Shown here: positions 9,043-17,573 of the stretch, in pieces
How positions within the stretch are numbered: the first letter of the stretch is position 1
Layout of the letters: every line of letters starts with the position of its first letter
Origin: Palaeococcus pacificus DY20341
GTDB lineage: Archaea; Methanobacteriota_B; Thermococci; Thermococcales; Thermococcaceae
Assembly (NCBI RefSeq): GCF_000725425.1
Contig: NZ_CP006019.1
Location: 1 to 64,000 of the forward strand
Reading direction: 5' to 3'
Length of the DNA: 64,000 bases
Made by a program: the position numbers and the translations under genes
The notes under the pieces: model-generated
Database searches by the model: none
Told to the model about the DNA's origin: nothing
What the model saw: only the letters and a program-made list of their open reading frames with translations

Positions 9043-10099
9043 CTCCCCTGTCTATCAGCCCGAGCTCCTCTCCGTCTTCCCTAACTCTTATTCTTCCAAA
9101 GCGGATCTCTCTCACCTTTTTCATCTCTTCTTCACTTAGAGGGGCTAGAACTTCAATCCATTTTTCTCTAAAGTTTATGAGCTTTAGAATCCCCACACCA
9201 ATACAGAAGCCGTCCTCGTCTATTAGCCCTACTAAAAGATTGCTTAGCTTTTCAAAGTCGATGTAGTGGAGAACTCTCTTGTCTATCTGCCTTGAATAGT
9301 GCTCTAGATCTGCCTTGACAGCTATGTACTTTTCTCCCATCTTTTCGCCGTAAAAGACGAGCCACTTGAATAAGTTGCCCAGCATCTCCAGTTCTTCTTT
9401 AGTGAGCTCCCTCCCCTGGAAAAGCTGCGTACCTGAGATAATGTAGTCATTTAAGCTCAGCCGGTAAGTTTTTGAATTTTGGAAATATGCTTTCCACTTT
9501 TCTCTCCTTATTCTTCTTCTCTCGCTCGGCTCATGTATTTTGGCATCTTTACTCACTTCCAGATTGATTATCTCTATTTTATTTTTGAACGGCTTTAAAA
9601 TGTTCTCGAGCTCATTCCTACGCTGCAGTGCGAGTATTAAATCTGGCTTAACAGTTTCAATTTTTAACCTCTTTAGTTCAGCACCTTGACCATGGACGTA
9701 GCCTGTCAGGTCTACCAAAATGATATCTGCTCTTTGAGTGCTTAAATCTACTAAACGTTTGAGTCCTGCAACCATTTCGCCGAAGAATTGATTTGGAGTC
9801 GTGCTTCCTATGAAATAGCTCTTTTCAGCCTTTAACTCCGAGAACGAAGTAAATTTGTCTCTTGGAAATGTTAAACTTATTGTGGTGGGGGGCAGAATGC
9901 CTTTTTGACCTATATCAGCATCAATTATTCCGATTTTGAACGTCTCAATCAGTTTGTTTGCTAAATATGTGATTAGAGTACTCTTTCCGGTGTCGATATC
10001 ACCGAGCACAAAGATTATCTTTGGTCTTTTTGATTCTATAACTCCAATGGCCTCCTCTCGGTCTTTAGGGACATCCGTAATATACTTAGCTTTGTTCAT
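9035..10099 (-). CDS. Clp1/Grc3-type polynucleotide 5'-hydroxyl kinase
   Basis: This 354-residue protein has a P-loop GDIDTGKST at 33-41, the GxxxxGKST form typical of the Clp1/Grc3/Nol9 RNA 5'-OH kinase family, followed by DADIGQKG and a later TGYVHGQGAELKRLKIE segment also typical of it. The C-terminal third is the substrate-side domain. The family phosphorylates RNA or DNA 5'-OH ends in tRNA and rRNA processing; the Pyrococcus horikoshii member has been shown to do so (established knowledge). The start is the ATG at 10099. It is transcribed toward DP2, overlapping that gene's end by 8 bases. Confidence 0.85.
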   Translation of the reverse strand: MNKAKYITDVPKDREEAIGVIESKRPKIIFVLGDIDTGKSTLITYLANKLIETFKIGIIDADIGQKGILPPTTISLTFPRDKFTSFSELKAEKSYFIGSTTPNQFFGEMVAGLKRLVDLSTQRADIILVDLTGYVHGQGAELKRLKIETVKPDLILALQRRNELENILKPFKNKIEIINLEVSKDAKIHEPSERRRIRREKWKAYFQNSKTYRLSLNDYIISGTQLFQGRELTKEELEMLGNLFKWLVFYGEKMGEKYIAVKADLEHYSRQIDKRVLHYIDFEKLSNLLVGLIDEDGFCIGVGILKLINFREKWIEVLAPLSEEEMKKVREIRFGRIRVREDGEELGLIDRGAI

Positions 10100-10197
10100 G
10101 TTTTGTATTCAAAGCAAAAAACATAAAAAGGTAACTCTAAAATTACCTCACACTCAATGGACGTATGCAAACTTCGAGCCGCATGATGTTTGGAGAA

Positions 10198-10225
10198 TGT
10201 TTGCAAACAATGTTGTTTACAAACA
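10198..10225. promoter_or_regulatory. Tandem palindromic operator upstream of the Lrp-like gene
   Basis: TGTTTGCAAACA (10198-10209) is a perfect 12 bp palindrome. TGTTTACAAACA (10214-10225) repeats it with one changed base, 16 bp centre to centre. They lie just upstream of a TTTATTAAT TATA-like box near 10234. Spacing of about one and a half helical turns suggests a dimeric or multimeric regulator, possibly the adjacent gene product itself. The regulator identity is inferred. Confidence 0.5.
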
Positions 10226-10295
10226 CCAAAAACTTTATTAATGTGTTCAAGCCATAACTTAAAATTAGTAAAACTTTCGAAGGAGGTGTGTTAAG

Positions 10296-10763
10296 TTGGT
10301 GGAAATGGAACATTCATTAACAACAAGACAGATTGAGTTGCTCAAAAAGTTGTATAAAGAAGGAAAGACTATTGAGGTTCATACTGTTGAAAAAACTCAA
10401 GATGAGCTTGCTGAGGAGCTTGGTATAACTAGACAAGCTTTAAGCAATCACCTTAAAGTTTTGAAGGAGTTTGATTACATAAGAACTGGAAGAGGGTTCA
10501 TTGACTTAACTGGAAAAGCTTTGGAGCTCTTAGGTGAAAAGAAGGGTGATGTGTTTATATTCGTCAGAATTGAGCCAACAAAGAGGAAAGAGGTTTACGA
10601 CAGCATCAAAAAGCTCAAACTAAAGCGCATCCATAGAGTAACTGGGGACATCGATTTAATAGTTGAAGCGGATAAGACCAAGCTCGATGAGGTGCTGGAG
10701 GAGATAGCATCTCTCGATGGTGTGAAAGAGACCATAACTCATGTTGTACTGGAAACATTGTGA
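10296..10763 (+). CDS. Lrp/AsnC-like transcription regulator
   Basis: This 155-residue regulator has an N-terminal winged helix-turn-helix (TQDELAEELGITRQALSNHL, residues about 30-50) and a C-terminal RAM/AsnC effector domain (VFIFVRIEP...HRVTGDIDLIVEA...GVKETITHVVLETL). AAGGAGGTG at 10280-10288 places the start at TTG 10296, with GTG 10299 and ATG 10305 as alternatives. The N-terminal HTH is longer and differs from canonical Lrp, so the target genes are unknown. The palindromes at 10198-10225 suggest autoregulation or control by another factor. Confidence 0.85.
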   Translation: MVEMEHSLTTRQIELLKKLYKEGKTIEVHTVEKTQDELAEELGITRQALSNHLKVLKEFDYIRTGRGFIDLTGKALELLGEKKGDVFIFVRIEPTKRKEVYDSIKKLKLKRIHRVTGDIDLIVEADKTKLDEVLEEIASLDGVKETITHVVLETL

Positions 10764-10790
10764 TTTTTAATTAAAAGTTAAAAATGGAGC

Positions 10791-12173
10791 TTAAAGCTCC
10801 TTCAAATATTTTCCATATTTTACTAATGCATAGACGGCCTCTACTCCATCTTCAACCGTCTCAAAAACTGGGATACCGACTTTCTCAATTCTTCTTGCCA
10901 TCTCTTCTGGATACCTTCCACCTGGAGCAACGAAAACTATTGGTTTTCCATACTCCTGCATCTTGGCAAGTTTCTCCACTATTCCTTCATCTAACGCTGG
11001 GCTCTGGAAGAGTGCGATAACTACGAGCACATCGACATTTTCATCCTCGAGAGCATATCTCATCGCTAATTCATATCTAGTTGATGGAGCATCACCTATG
11101 ATATCTATTGGGTTCCTGTAGCTCATGTGGTGGGGCAAAACGCCTTCTTCAATCGCCTTCGCGAACTTTTGCTTTGTCTCTTCGCTCAGCTCGGCCATTT
11201 TCATGCCTTTTTCTATTATCCCATCGCTCATCATGACTCCAGCGCCGCCACCGTTGGTTACTATTGCAACCCTGTCTCCATTCGCAGGCTTTTGCATCGC
11301 CAAAACTTTGGCATAATTGAAGAGCTGGCGCATTGATTTGGCGTTTAAAACTCCCGTTTGCTCAAAGGCTGCTTCATAAATTGCGTAACTTCCAGCCAAA
11401 GAGCCCGTGTGAGAGGCGGCTGCTTTAGCACCCGCTTCAGTCCTTCCGCTCTTTAAGACAATGACAGGCTTCTTTCTCGTGGCGGCATTTGCAGCTTTTA
11501 AAAACTTTCTACCGTCTTTAACACCTTCCAGATAAGCCGTAATGACTTTTGTTTTTGGATCATCCTTTAGGTACTCCATAAAGTCGCTCTCATCTAAATC
11601 TGCCATGTTTCCAAGGCTTATGAACTTGCTCATTCCGACTTCATGCCTCGCAGCCCAATCAAGAATAGCCGCTCCAAAGGCACCGCTCTGGCTCATGAAT
11701 GCGATGCCACCAAATTCAGGCCTTGCTTGCCTTTCTGGAGGGTTAAATGTAACATCAAATGTAACTTCAATGTTTGTAATCCCCAAACAGTTTGGCCCGA
11801 CTACTCTTATTCCCCACTTTCTCGCTCTTTTTACTAATTCTTCCTCTAGATCGGCCTTTCCAGCCTCTTTAAACCCTGCACTTATGACAACTGCCCCCTT
11901 AACCCCTTTTTGTCCGCATTGATCTATGATATCGGGAACGAATTTAGAAGGAACCGCGATTACTGCAACATCGACATTCTCTGGGACATCTAAAATGCTT
12001 TTATACGCTTTTAATCCAAGAACCTGCTCTTCCTTGACATTAATTGGATATATTTTTCCTTTAAAACCGTAATTTACTAAGTTTTTCATGATAGCATTCC
12101 CAATCTTTCCTTCTTTGTTGGAAGCCCCAATAACGGCAACACTCTTGGGATAGAATAAAAAGTCTAAATTCAT
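10791..12173 (-). CDS. Acyl-CoA synthetase (ADP-forming) alpha subunit
   Basis: The 460-residue protein matches the alpha subunit of archaeal NDP-forming acyl-CoA synthetases, which make ATP from acetyl-CoA or aryl-CoA during peptide and sugar fermentation. The CoA-binding Rossmann domain begins SVAVIGASNKEGKIGNAIM. The phospho-relay histidine lies in AASHTGSLAGSY near residue 254, and a GGAGVMMSDG loop follows. AGAGGTGG five bases upstream selects ATG 12173 over the GTG at 12182. A GTTTATAAAA-like TATA lies near 12253-12262. No beta subunit is in the window, and the paralogue class (acetyl, aryl or succinyl) cannot be told here. Confidence 0.9.
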   Translation of the reverse strand: MNLDFLFYPKSVAVIGASNKEGKIGNAIMKNLVNYGFKGKIYPINVKEEQVLGLKAYKSILDVPENVDVAVIAVPSKFVPDIIDQCGQKGVKGAVVISAGFKEAGKADLEEELVKRARKWGIRVVGPNCLGITNIEVTFDVTFNPPERQARPEFGGIAFMSQSGAFGAAILDWAARHEVGMSKFISLGNMADLDESDFMEYLKDDPKTKVITAYLEGVKDGRKFLKAANAATRKKPVIVLKSGRTEAGAKAAASHTGSLAGSYAIYEAAFEQTGVLNAKSMRQLFNYAKVLAMQKPANGDRVAIVTNGGGAGVMMSDGIIEKGMKMAELSEETKQKFAKAIEEGVLPHHMSYRNPIDIIGDAPSTRYELAMRYALEDENVDVLVVIALFQSPALDEGIVEKLAKMQEYGKPIVFVAPGGRYPEEMARRIEKVGIPVFETVEDGVEAVYALVKYGKYLKEL

Positions 12174-12418
12174 TTTTTCCACCTCTTTCTAAGCCTATTG
12201 TCTATACCTGAACTGACATATGTCGAAGTTTGATTTTCTTTGGAAGTTTTACGTTTATAAAATTTTCTGAATTGGATATTTTATCCATTAATACATCCCA
12301 TGTTTTATATTTTTCCTGAATTTTAGCAATAGAAGCTTATGGAGGGGATACTATTTCATTTAGAACTAGCAAGCTTCTCAGTAAAAGAATACTTTAACAA
12401 AAACTGCCAAAATTTGTA

Positions 12419-12494
12419 TGGTAGCCCCGCGGGGATTCGAACCCCGGTCCAGGGATCCAGAGTCCCCGATGCTTGGCCGCTACACCACGGGGCT
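12419..12494 (-). tRNA. tRNA-Gln (CTG anticodon)
   Basis: The reverse complement folds as a cloverleaf with acceptor AGCCCCG/CGGGGCT, anticodon stem GGGGA/TCCCT, loop CTCTGGA giving anticodon CTG, and T-loop TTCGAAT. The discriminator A and CCA are encoded at 12422-12419. Confidence 0.93.
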
Positions 12495-12779
12495 ATCCAC
12501 TAGAAAGTATCAACTTGAGTTTTTAAATTTAATCCCTCAACATTTGCCTGACAGCCTTTGAGTTTGAATGTCTTAATTCATTGGCGTGTGAATTGCGAAT
12601 TTGCTCTGGAAGCTAAATATGGTCATGTTTGTTTCGTTAGTCCTTTGTACCTTGAAGGAGACTATTACAGTGAAACACTCACAAAATAGCCATCAAATTA
12701 GGAATTCACTACAAAAATTGCGATTTTAGAAAGACATACCAACCTTGATCAAACTTCACCTTCGCGAAGTTTGTTACGA
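12495..12779. other. Intergene between tRNA-Gln and tRNA-Lys
   Basis: Apart from the hairpin element at 12741-12776, the stretch has a plus-strand open frame from 12552 to about 12683 (with ALEAKYGH and SPLYLEGDYY) that ends in a stop. Read with a small shift it would continue as AIKLGIHYKNCDF. It could be the relic of a coding gene or chance. AT-rich sequence near 12520-12535 may hold the tRNA-Gln promoter. Confidence 0.35.
12741..12776 (-). repeat. Hairpin element 3' of tRNA-Lys
   Basis: On the minus strand this follows the tRNA-Lys CCA by three bases. It starts TAACAAACTTCGCGAAGG and ends GATCAAGGTT, with arms AAACTTCGC and GTGAAGTTT able to pair around GAAG. It matches 20920-20955, which lies 3' of tRNA-Gly, at all but one position. 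Confidence 0.75.
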
Positions 12780-12857
12780 TGGCGGGCCGGCCGGGATTCG
12801 AACCCGGGACCACCGGGTTAAAAGCCCGGTGCTCTAACCAGGCTGAGCTACCGGCCC
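12780..12857 (-). tRNA. tRNA-Lys (TTT anticodon)
   Basis: The reverse complement has acceptor GGGCCGG/CCGGCCC, D-stem GCTC/GAGC, anticodon stem CCGGG/CCCGG with loop CTTTTAA (anticodon TTT), and T-arm CCGGG-TTCGAAT-CCCGG. Discriminator G and CCA are encoded at 12783-12780. Confidence 0.95.
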
Positions 12858-12971
12858 TCGGATAGCACTAACCTACATCCTTTTATAAAGTTTATGGTGG
12901 GACTTAAAATTCTTTGACAAGAGAATTAACCGTAGTAAGAATTTCCCTAGAGAATAATTAATTTTAGAATC

Positions 12972-13049
12972 TGGCGCCCGGGTCGGGATTTGAACCCGAG
13001 TCACGGGAGTGACAGTCCCGTATGATGGGCCTGGCTACACCACCCGGGC
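12972..13049 (-). tRNA. tRNA-Asp (GTC anticodon)
   Basis: The reverse complement has acceptor GCCCGGG/CCCGGGC, anticodon stem CGGGA/TCCCG with loop CTGTCAC (anticodon GTC) and T-loop TTCAAAT. Discriminator G and CCA are encoded at 12975-12972. It lies a few bases downstream of the 5S rRNA on the same strand, so both probably share one transcript. Confidence 0.94.
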
Positions 13050-13056
13050 ATTTTAG

Positions 13057-13181
13057 TGGCCGGCGGCGTCCCCGGCTTCCCGCCCCCTCTCGGAAGGCAG
13101 TACAACCGGGATCGCTGGCGGGCTTAACTTCCGGGGTCGAAACGAGTCCGGGTGTGGCCCCGCCGCTGTGACCGCCGTGCC
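13057..13181 (-). rRNA. 5S rRNA
   Basis: The reverse complement contains the conserved archaeal 5S segments: GGCGGTCA near the 5' end, GGACTCGTTTCGACCCCGGA, AAGTTAAGCC and GCGGGAAGCC, with complementary ends CGGCGG/CCGCCG. The length of about 125 nt fits. The exact ends are estimated from helix I and from the TATA box about 25 bases upstream. It heads a 5S-tRNA-Asp unit away from any 16S/23S operon, as is usual in Thermococcales. Confidence 0.93.
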
Positions 13182-13203
13182 GATACATACTCATACACGG
13201 TTG

Positions 13204-13213
13204 CTTTATAAAC
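13204..13213 (-). promoter_or_regulatory. TATA box of the 5S-tRNA-Asp unit
   Basis: On the minus strand GTTTATAAAG is preceded by the purine-rich CGCAAA, a BRE-like element. It lies about 25 bases upstream of the 5S 5' end, the expected archaeal spacing. Confidence 0.8.
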
Positions 13214-13289
13214 TTTGCGGTTTAATGGTCTAAAAAGGGGACAAGTTTAATAACATCTTACCTACTTAATTTTTTAGTGGTGAGTGATA

Positions 13290-13865
13290 ATGGGATTAAT
13301 AGAAGATAAGGCATTGGTGGAAGCTGCTCTTTTCGTTGCGGGAAGACCTTTAAGCGTTAAAGAGCTTTCTAAGGCCTTAGGCATAAAATCTCTCGACTAT
13401 TTGGAAAAGCTCATAGAGCTTTTAGCTGCTGAATATGCAGAGAGAAAAAGTGCTATAGAAATCGTTAGGGTTCTTGGCGATAAGTATGTTCTTCAATTGA
13501 AGCAGGACTATTCACAAAGAGTTGTCCATTTAATGCCGAGACCGGATTTAAGAACTGGGGAATTAAAGACACTAGCTTTGATCGCGTATCTCCAACCAGT
13601 TGAACAGAGCAAAATAATAAAGCTCAGGGGAAGTCAGGCTTATGAACACATAAAACACCTTGTGAGTATGGGTTTGATATATGCTGAGCCTCATGAACGA
13701 ACAAAACTCTTGGGAACAACACCTAAATTCGCTGAACTCTATGGATTCCCAGAGAATGATCCTATAATCATAAAGGAATCCTTTAAAAAAGTCATACACG
13801 CTGAATATGCGGATTTAATAGAAAAGATAGAAAGAGACAAATTAGGGGAAAAGGGAATAGAGTAA
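13290..13865 (+). CDS. scpB: Segregation and condensation protein ScpB
   Basis: The 191-residue protein has the two winged-helix layout of ScpB: LVEAALFVAGRPLSVKELSK at the N-terminus and the family block RPDLRTGELKTLALIAYLQP followed by RGSQAYEHIKHLVSMGLI. ScpB binds the kleisin ScpA in the SMC condensin complex that shapes the chromosome. GGTGAG at 13279-13284 favours the ATG at 13290 over the GTG at 13284. The gene stands alone between the 5S unit and the RPA operon; no scpA or smc is in the window. Confidence 0.9.
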   Translation: MGLIEDKALVEAALFVAGRPLSVKELSKALGIKSLDYLEKLIELLAAEYAERKSAIEIVRVLGDKYVLQLKQDYSQRVVHLMPRPDLRTGELKTLALIAYLQPVEQSKIIKLRGSQAYEHIKHLVSMGLIYAEPHERTKLLGTTPKFAELYGFPENDPIIIKESFKKVIHAEYADLIEKIERDKLGEKGIE

Positions 13866-13993
13866 TTTCTTAAGGCGTAAGTTCTACTATTTTCTTTTAA
13901 ATAAGAAATTTTGGCTTTTCATCTCTTTTTTGAGCTTTAGAAGGCCAAAAATTTAAATACCCGAAGGGTAAATTACTATTTAGGTGAGTGGTT

Positions 13994-15046
13994 ATGAGTG
14001 TACTGACAAAGGAGCAGATTGTTGAGCTCATTAGAAAGCAAAAAGGCCTCAGCGTTAAGGAGATAGAGGCCAAAATTAGAAATATATCCCAAAGAGACGG
14101 CATTTCTGAACATGCTGCAGCACTGCTTTTGGCTGAAGAACTTGGAGTTAATTTAGGAGAAGGCGCTTCTTTAATGCACATTGAAGACTTGGTTCCTGGG
14201 ATGGTTGAGGTAAATATTGTCGGTAGGGTTATGAGAAAGTTCTCGCCTAGAATCTACAAAAAGAAGGATGGTAGTCAGGGGAAAGTTGCGAGCTTATTAA
14301 TCTACGATAACACTGGGAACGCGAGAATAGTTCTTTGGGACTCCCAAGTGGATAAGTATTTCAACGAGGTTCAGGTAGGCGACATTATAAAGGTTATAGA
14401 CGCTGTTGTTAGGGAAGGAATGGGTGGAATAGAGCTCCACGTCAATTTTAGGAGCAGATTAATTGTTAATCCTGACGATCCTAGAGTTAAGGAAATTCCT
14501 GAGCTTCAAAAGGTTAGGCGCTATTCTTACACGAGGAAGCCAATCGGTGAGCTTATGGATGGAGACAAGTTTGTTGAAGTTAGAGGAACAATAGCAAAGC
14601 TCTATCGCGTTGCGGTTTACGATGCATGTCCACAGTGTAGGAGGAAGGTGGATTACGATCCATCAATGGACGTTTGGATTTGTCCTGAGCACGGCGAGGT
14701 AGAACCGACTACAATGATTATACTTGACTTTGGTTTGGATGATGGAACGGGTTATATTAGAGTTACACTCTTTGGGGAAAACGCAACAGAGCTCTTAGGT
14801 GCTGATCCTCAGGTCATAAAAGAAAAGATGGAAGAGCTAACAAATTCAGGTCTTACGGCAAGAGAAGCGGGTAAAAAGCTTGTGGAGGAGGAGTTTTATC
14901 CGTTGGTCGGCAGGGAAATTATAGTAAGAGGAAACGTCTTTGAAGATCGCTTTTTAGGAACTCTGCTCAGGGCATCTTCATGGGATGATGTAGACTATGT
15001 GAGAGAGATAGAGAGAGTTAAAAAAGAGCTAGAGGAGGTAATGTGA
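13994..15046 (+). CDS. rpa41: Replication protein A, RPA41 subunit
   Basis: This 350-residue protein is the large subunit of the trimeric archaeal single-strand DNA-binding complex. The first OB fold runs from about residue 57 (VEVNIVGRVMRKF) to 155, and a second follows a four-Cys/His zinc motif (CPQC...CPEHGE, about 214-235). GGTGAG at 13983-13988 supports ATG 13994. TTTAAATA at 13952-13959 is a good TATA box, so this is the promoter-proximal gene of the RPA41-RPA14-RPA32 operon known from Pyrococcus furiosus. The RPA14 start follows its stop by one base. Confidence 0.93.
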   Translation: MSVLTKEQIVELIRKQKGLSVKEIEAKIRNISQRDGISEHAAALLLAEELGVNLGEGASLMHIEDLVPGMVEVNIVGRVMRKFSPRIYKKKDGSQGKVASLLIYDNTGNARIVLWDSQVDKYFNEVQVGDIIKVIDAVVREGMGGIELHVNFRSRLIVNPDDPRVKEIPELQKVRRYSYTRKPIGELMDGDKFVEVRGTIAKLYRVAVYDACPQCRRKVDYDPSMDVWICPEHGEVEPTTMIILDFGLDDGTGYIRVTLFGENATELLGADPQVIKEKMEELTNSGLTAREAGKKLVEEEFYPLVGREIIVRGNVFEDRFLGTLLRASSWDDVDYVREIERVKKELEEVM

Positions 15047-15047
15047 G

Positions 15048-15419
15048 ATGGAGGAGCTTCAACCCCAAATTAGGCGTAGAAAACCTGCAGTTGAACGTAA
15101 AATAGGGGAGATAACCGAGAGCGATACAAGGGTGTCTCTAATTGGTAAAGTGATTAAAGTTGACAAGCTTGATTACATGTTTACAATTGATGATGGCACC
15201 GGCGTTGCAATAATAGAGAGCGAGGAGAACGTTCTACCAAAAATTGGACAAATAGTGAGGGTAATTGGAAGGATTATTAGAAACGAGGAGATGCACATTT
15301 ATGCAGAAGTAGTGCAGGACTTCAGCGACGCTAAGTTGGAGTACTTAGAAGAAGTTCAAGAGCTTGAGAGGAGAGTTCTGCCTAGATTGGAGAATGCTTT
15401 AGTGTGGTGGTCTGAATGA
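15048..15419 (+). CDS. rpa14: Replication protein A, RPA14 subunit
   Basis: This 123-residue single OB-fold protein (VSLIGKVIKVDKLDYMFTID, then GTGVAIIES and VRVIGRIIRN) is the small subunit of the archaeal RPA heterotrimer. It bridges RPA41 and RPA32. It lies between them, and its TGA overlaps the RPA32 start as ATGA, which suggests coupled translation and equal stoichiometry. The length matches the Pyrococcus subunit. Confidence 0.92.
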   Translation: MEELQPQIRRRKPAVERKIGEITESDTRVSLIGKVIKVDKLDYMFTIDDGTGVAIIESEENVLPKIGQIVRVIGRIIRNEEMHIYAEVVQDFSDAKLEYLEEVQELERRVLPRLENALVWWSE

Positions 15420-16225
15420 AGAAGAGGTTGCCTGCCACTAGGGTTTATGTTAAAGACATATTGGATGGATTCTACATAAAGAGTGAGGGAGATTTTGAGC
15501 CCAACTACCTAATAACCAAGGATGCTAAAAAAGTTTATCGCGCTAAAATAGTTGGAACAGTTGTTAGGGAGCCAGCAGTTGCTGAGGATGAAACATATGG
15601 AAAATTCCAGCTTGATGATGGGACAGGTGTTATATGGGTTTTGGGCTTTAGAGACGACACCAGATTCATTAAGCTCGTTAATAAGGGGGATTTGGTCCAG
15701 ATAATAGGTAAAGTTGCTGAATGGAGAGGGGATAAGCAAATTTTGGTGGAAGGCGTTTACAAGGTTCATCCAAATGCCTGGATACTTCACCGCTACGAGA
15801 CACTAAAAGATAAAGTGGAGCACATAAAGAAGGCCAAAATAGCCTTGGAAATATACAACACCTATGGCATAACTGCAAAAGCTAAGGTTATAGCTAAAAA
15901 CAAAGGCGTTACCGAAGAGCTTTTGCACACGGTAGATGAGCTCTATGCCATAATGATGGAGCGCCAAGCTGAGGAAGCCTTAGAGGAAGCTTTGGAGGAG
16001 CCCATTGAAGAACTTGAAGCACCAAACGAGGAATTGGAAGAAGTCAAAAAGGAAGTAATTGCCCTTTTGAAGGGGAAGAAGGGAACTCCGGTGTCGAAGA
16101 AGTATATAACCAAGAAGCTCCAGCAGAAATTTGATGAGGAAACCATTGAAGATGCTATTCACGAACTCCTGGCAGAAGGGGAAATTTTTGAGCCAGAAGT
16201 GGGCTATTATCAGCTCATTGAATAG
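15416..16225 (+). CDS. rpa32: Replication protein A, RPA32 subunit
   Basis: The 269-residue protein has an N-terminal OB fold (KIVGTVVREPAV, FQLDDGTGVIWVLGF, about residues 35-130). An acidic linker rich in EELEAPNEELEE follows, and a C-terminal winged helix (KKYITKKLQQKFDEETIEDAIHELLAEGEIFEP), the module that in RPA32 contacts repair and recombination partners. It is the last gene of the RPA operon. T-rich sequence after the stop (16236-16260) could end transcription. Confidence 0.92.
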   Translation: MKKRLPATRVYVKDILDGFYIKSEGDFEPNYLITKDAKKVYRAKIVGTVVREPAVAEDETYGKFQLDDGTGVIWVLGFRDDTRFIKLVNKGDLVQIIGKVAEWRGDKQILVEGVYKVHPNAWILHRYETLKDKVEHIKKAKIALEIYNTYGITAKAKVIAKNKGVTEELLHTVDELYAIMMERQAEEALEEALEEPIEELEAPNEELEEVKKEVIALLKGKKGTPVSKKYITKKLQQKFDEETIEDAIHELLAEGEIFEPEVGYYQLIE

Positions 16226-16275
16226 CAACACAAACTTTTTAATCCTCCCCTATTTTATTTGGTTAGGGATACCTA

Positions 16276-17121
16276 ATGGAGCTTAAAGCGTTTGTTGAAA
16301 TAATGAGGCCTCATAATTGTATTTTGGCTGGCTTAGTGGGAATACTGGGTGCTATGGTGGCTATAGGGCAATTTCCTCCAGTAGATAAGGCTATATTGGT
16401 ATTTTTAGTCGTTTTTTTGGGATGCTCTGGAGGTAACACAATAAATGACTACTTTGATTATGAGATTGACAAGATAAACCGCCCCACTAGACCTTTGCCG
16501 AGGGGAGCTATGGCGAGAAAAACGGCGCTCATTTATTCGATTTTTCTCTTTGCAGTTGGGCTGATATTAGCTTATAAAATAAACATCCAGGCACTTCTCG
16601 TTGCTGGAGTGGCATACTCCTTAATGGTGCTCTATGCTTGGAAGCTTAAACCCCTTCCCTTTATCGGGAACTTGGTGGTGGCATTTTTGACAGGTATAAC
16701 TCCAATTTACGGTGCCATTGCAGTCGAGAAAATAGGCTTCGCAGGATATTTGGCCTTAAGCGCTTTCTTGGTCAACGTTTCGAGGGAGATTATGAAAGAT
16801 ATAGAGGATGTGGAAGGGGACAAAGCGGAAGGTGCTAGAACACTTCCTATAATTTGGGGGGAGAAAAAGGCAGCATATTTAGCATCTTTCTTTGCTTTCG
16901 CAACGATTTTATCTTCTTTCCTCCCAGTCAGGGTGGGAATTGGCATAGGCTACGTCCCTATTTTGCTCGTTGACGCTTTAGTACTAAAGGCAGCATACGA
17001 CATTTTAAAAGATCCTCGTCCGCATGTTGCAGGGAAGTCTCAAAAGAAGCTTAAAATCGCCATTTTACTTGCAGTTTTGAGCTTTTTAGCTGGCTCAATG
17101 ACATCGGAGGTGAGATTATGA
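16276..17121 (+). CDS. Digeranylgeranylglyceryl phosphate synthase (UbiA family)
   Basis: This 281-residue integral membrane prenyltransferase adds the second geranylgeranyl chain to GGGP, a committed step of archaeal ether-lipid synthesis. It shows the UbiA first aspartate motif NDYFDYEIDKINRPTRPLP (about 57-75) and a second motif DIEDVEGDKAEGARTLP, with about eight hydrophobic helices. The stop overlaps the ATG of the next gene as ATGA, which ties the unknown protein at 17118 to it. Lipid context also includes the tetraether synthase candidate at 59996. Confidence 0.9.
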   Translation: MELKAFVEIMRPHNCILAGLVGILGAMVAIGQFPPVDKAILVFLVVFLGCSGGNTINDYFDYEIDKINRPTRPLPRGAMARKTALIYSIFLFAVGLILAYKINIQALLVAGVAYSLMVLYAWKLKPLPFIGNLVVAFLTGITPIYGAIAVEKIGFAGYLALSAFLVNVSREIMKDIEDVEGDKAEGARTLPIIWGEKKAAYLASFFAFATILSSFLPVRVGIGIGYVPILLVDALVLKAAYDILKDPRPHVAGKSQKKLKIAILLAVLSFLAGSMTSEVRL

Positions 17122-17498
17122 AGTTTGGAGACAAGTTGGTGGATTATTTGAAGGGTGAAGAGCTCTTCACTGTTATTACATTTAAAACTCCCTATGGTCC
17201 AGTTGAGACCTTAGACAAGCTTGTAAGCTTAATTGAAGAGCTTGGGTGGAATGTAGAGTTTAAAGCAAATTGGTGGACTGCTGATGTTCCCTACGGCGTA
17301 ATTAGAATAGATGCAACTCAAGATGGCAGGGAGAAAATAGTGCTCGGAAGGTGGATTCTAGGGCAGGAATGCAGGCTCATGAAAGTTGAAAACATGGAGC
17401 TTGAAAAGGGAAAAGAAGAATTTTATAGAATGGTTGACAGCATCACATCAACTATGATTCACGACCCTGCAATTAGAACCATGAGGGAGCAATACTAA
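17118..17498 (+). CDS. Unrecognised 126-residue protein coupled to DGGGP synthase
   Basis: No family is recognised. The protein is soluble, with the pattern of an alpha/beta fold and several aromatic residues (ANWWTADVPYGVIRIDAT, RWILGQECRLM, YRMVDSITSTMIHDPAIRTMREQY). It has no signal peptide or membrane segment. The ATG lies inside the stop of the DGGGP synthase gene, with GGAGGTGAG just upstream, so the two are almost certainly co-expressed. A role in lipid synthesis is only suggested by the overlap. Confidence 0.75.
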   Translation: MKFGDKLVDYLKGEELFTVITFKTPYGPVETLDKLVSLIEELGWNVEFKANWWTADVPYGVIRIDATQDGREKIVLGRWILGQECRLMKVENMELEKGKEEFYRMVDSITSTMIHDPAIRTMREQY

Positions 17499-17573
17499 CT
17501 CTTCGCTAATTTTTTAAACTCTTTCTTGTTTATTTCTTTCAAAAAATGTTGTGGATTTTACAAGGTGATGATG

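Noticed and set aside
9936-10241. 101-codon plus-strand frame across the kinase start
   Set aside because: It covers the kinase N-terminus in antisense and then the operator region; no ribosome site.
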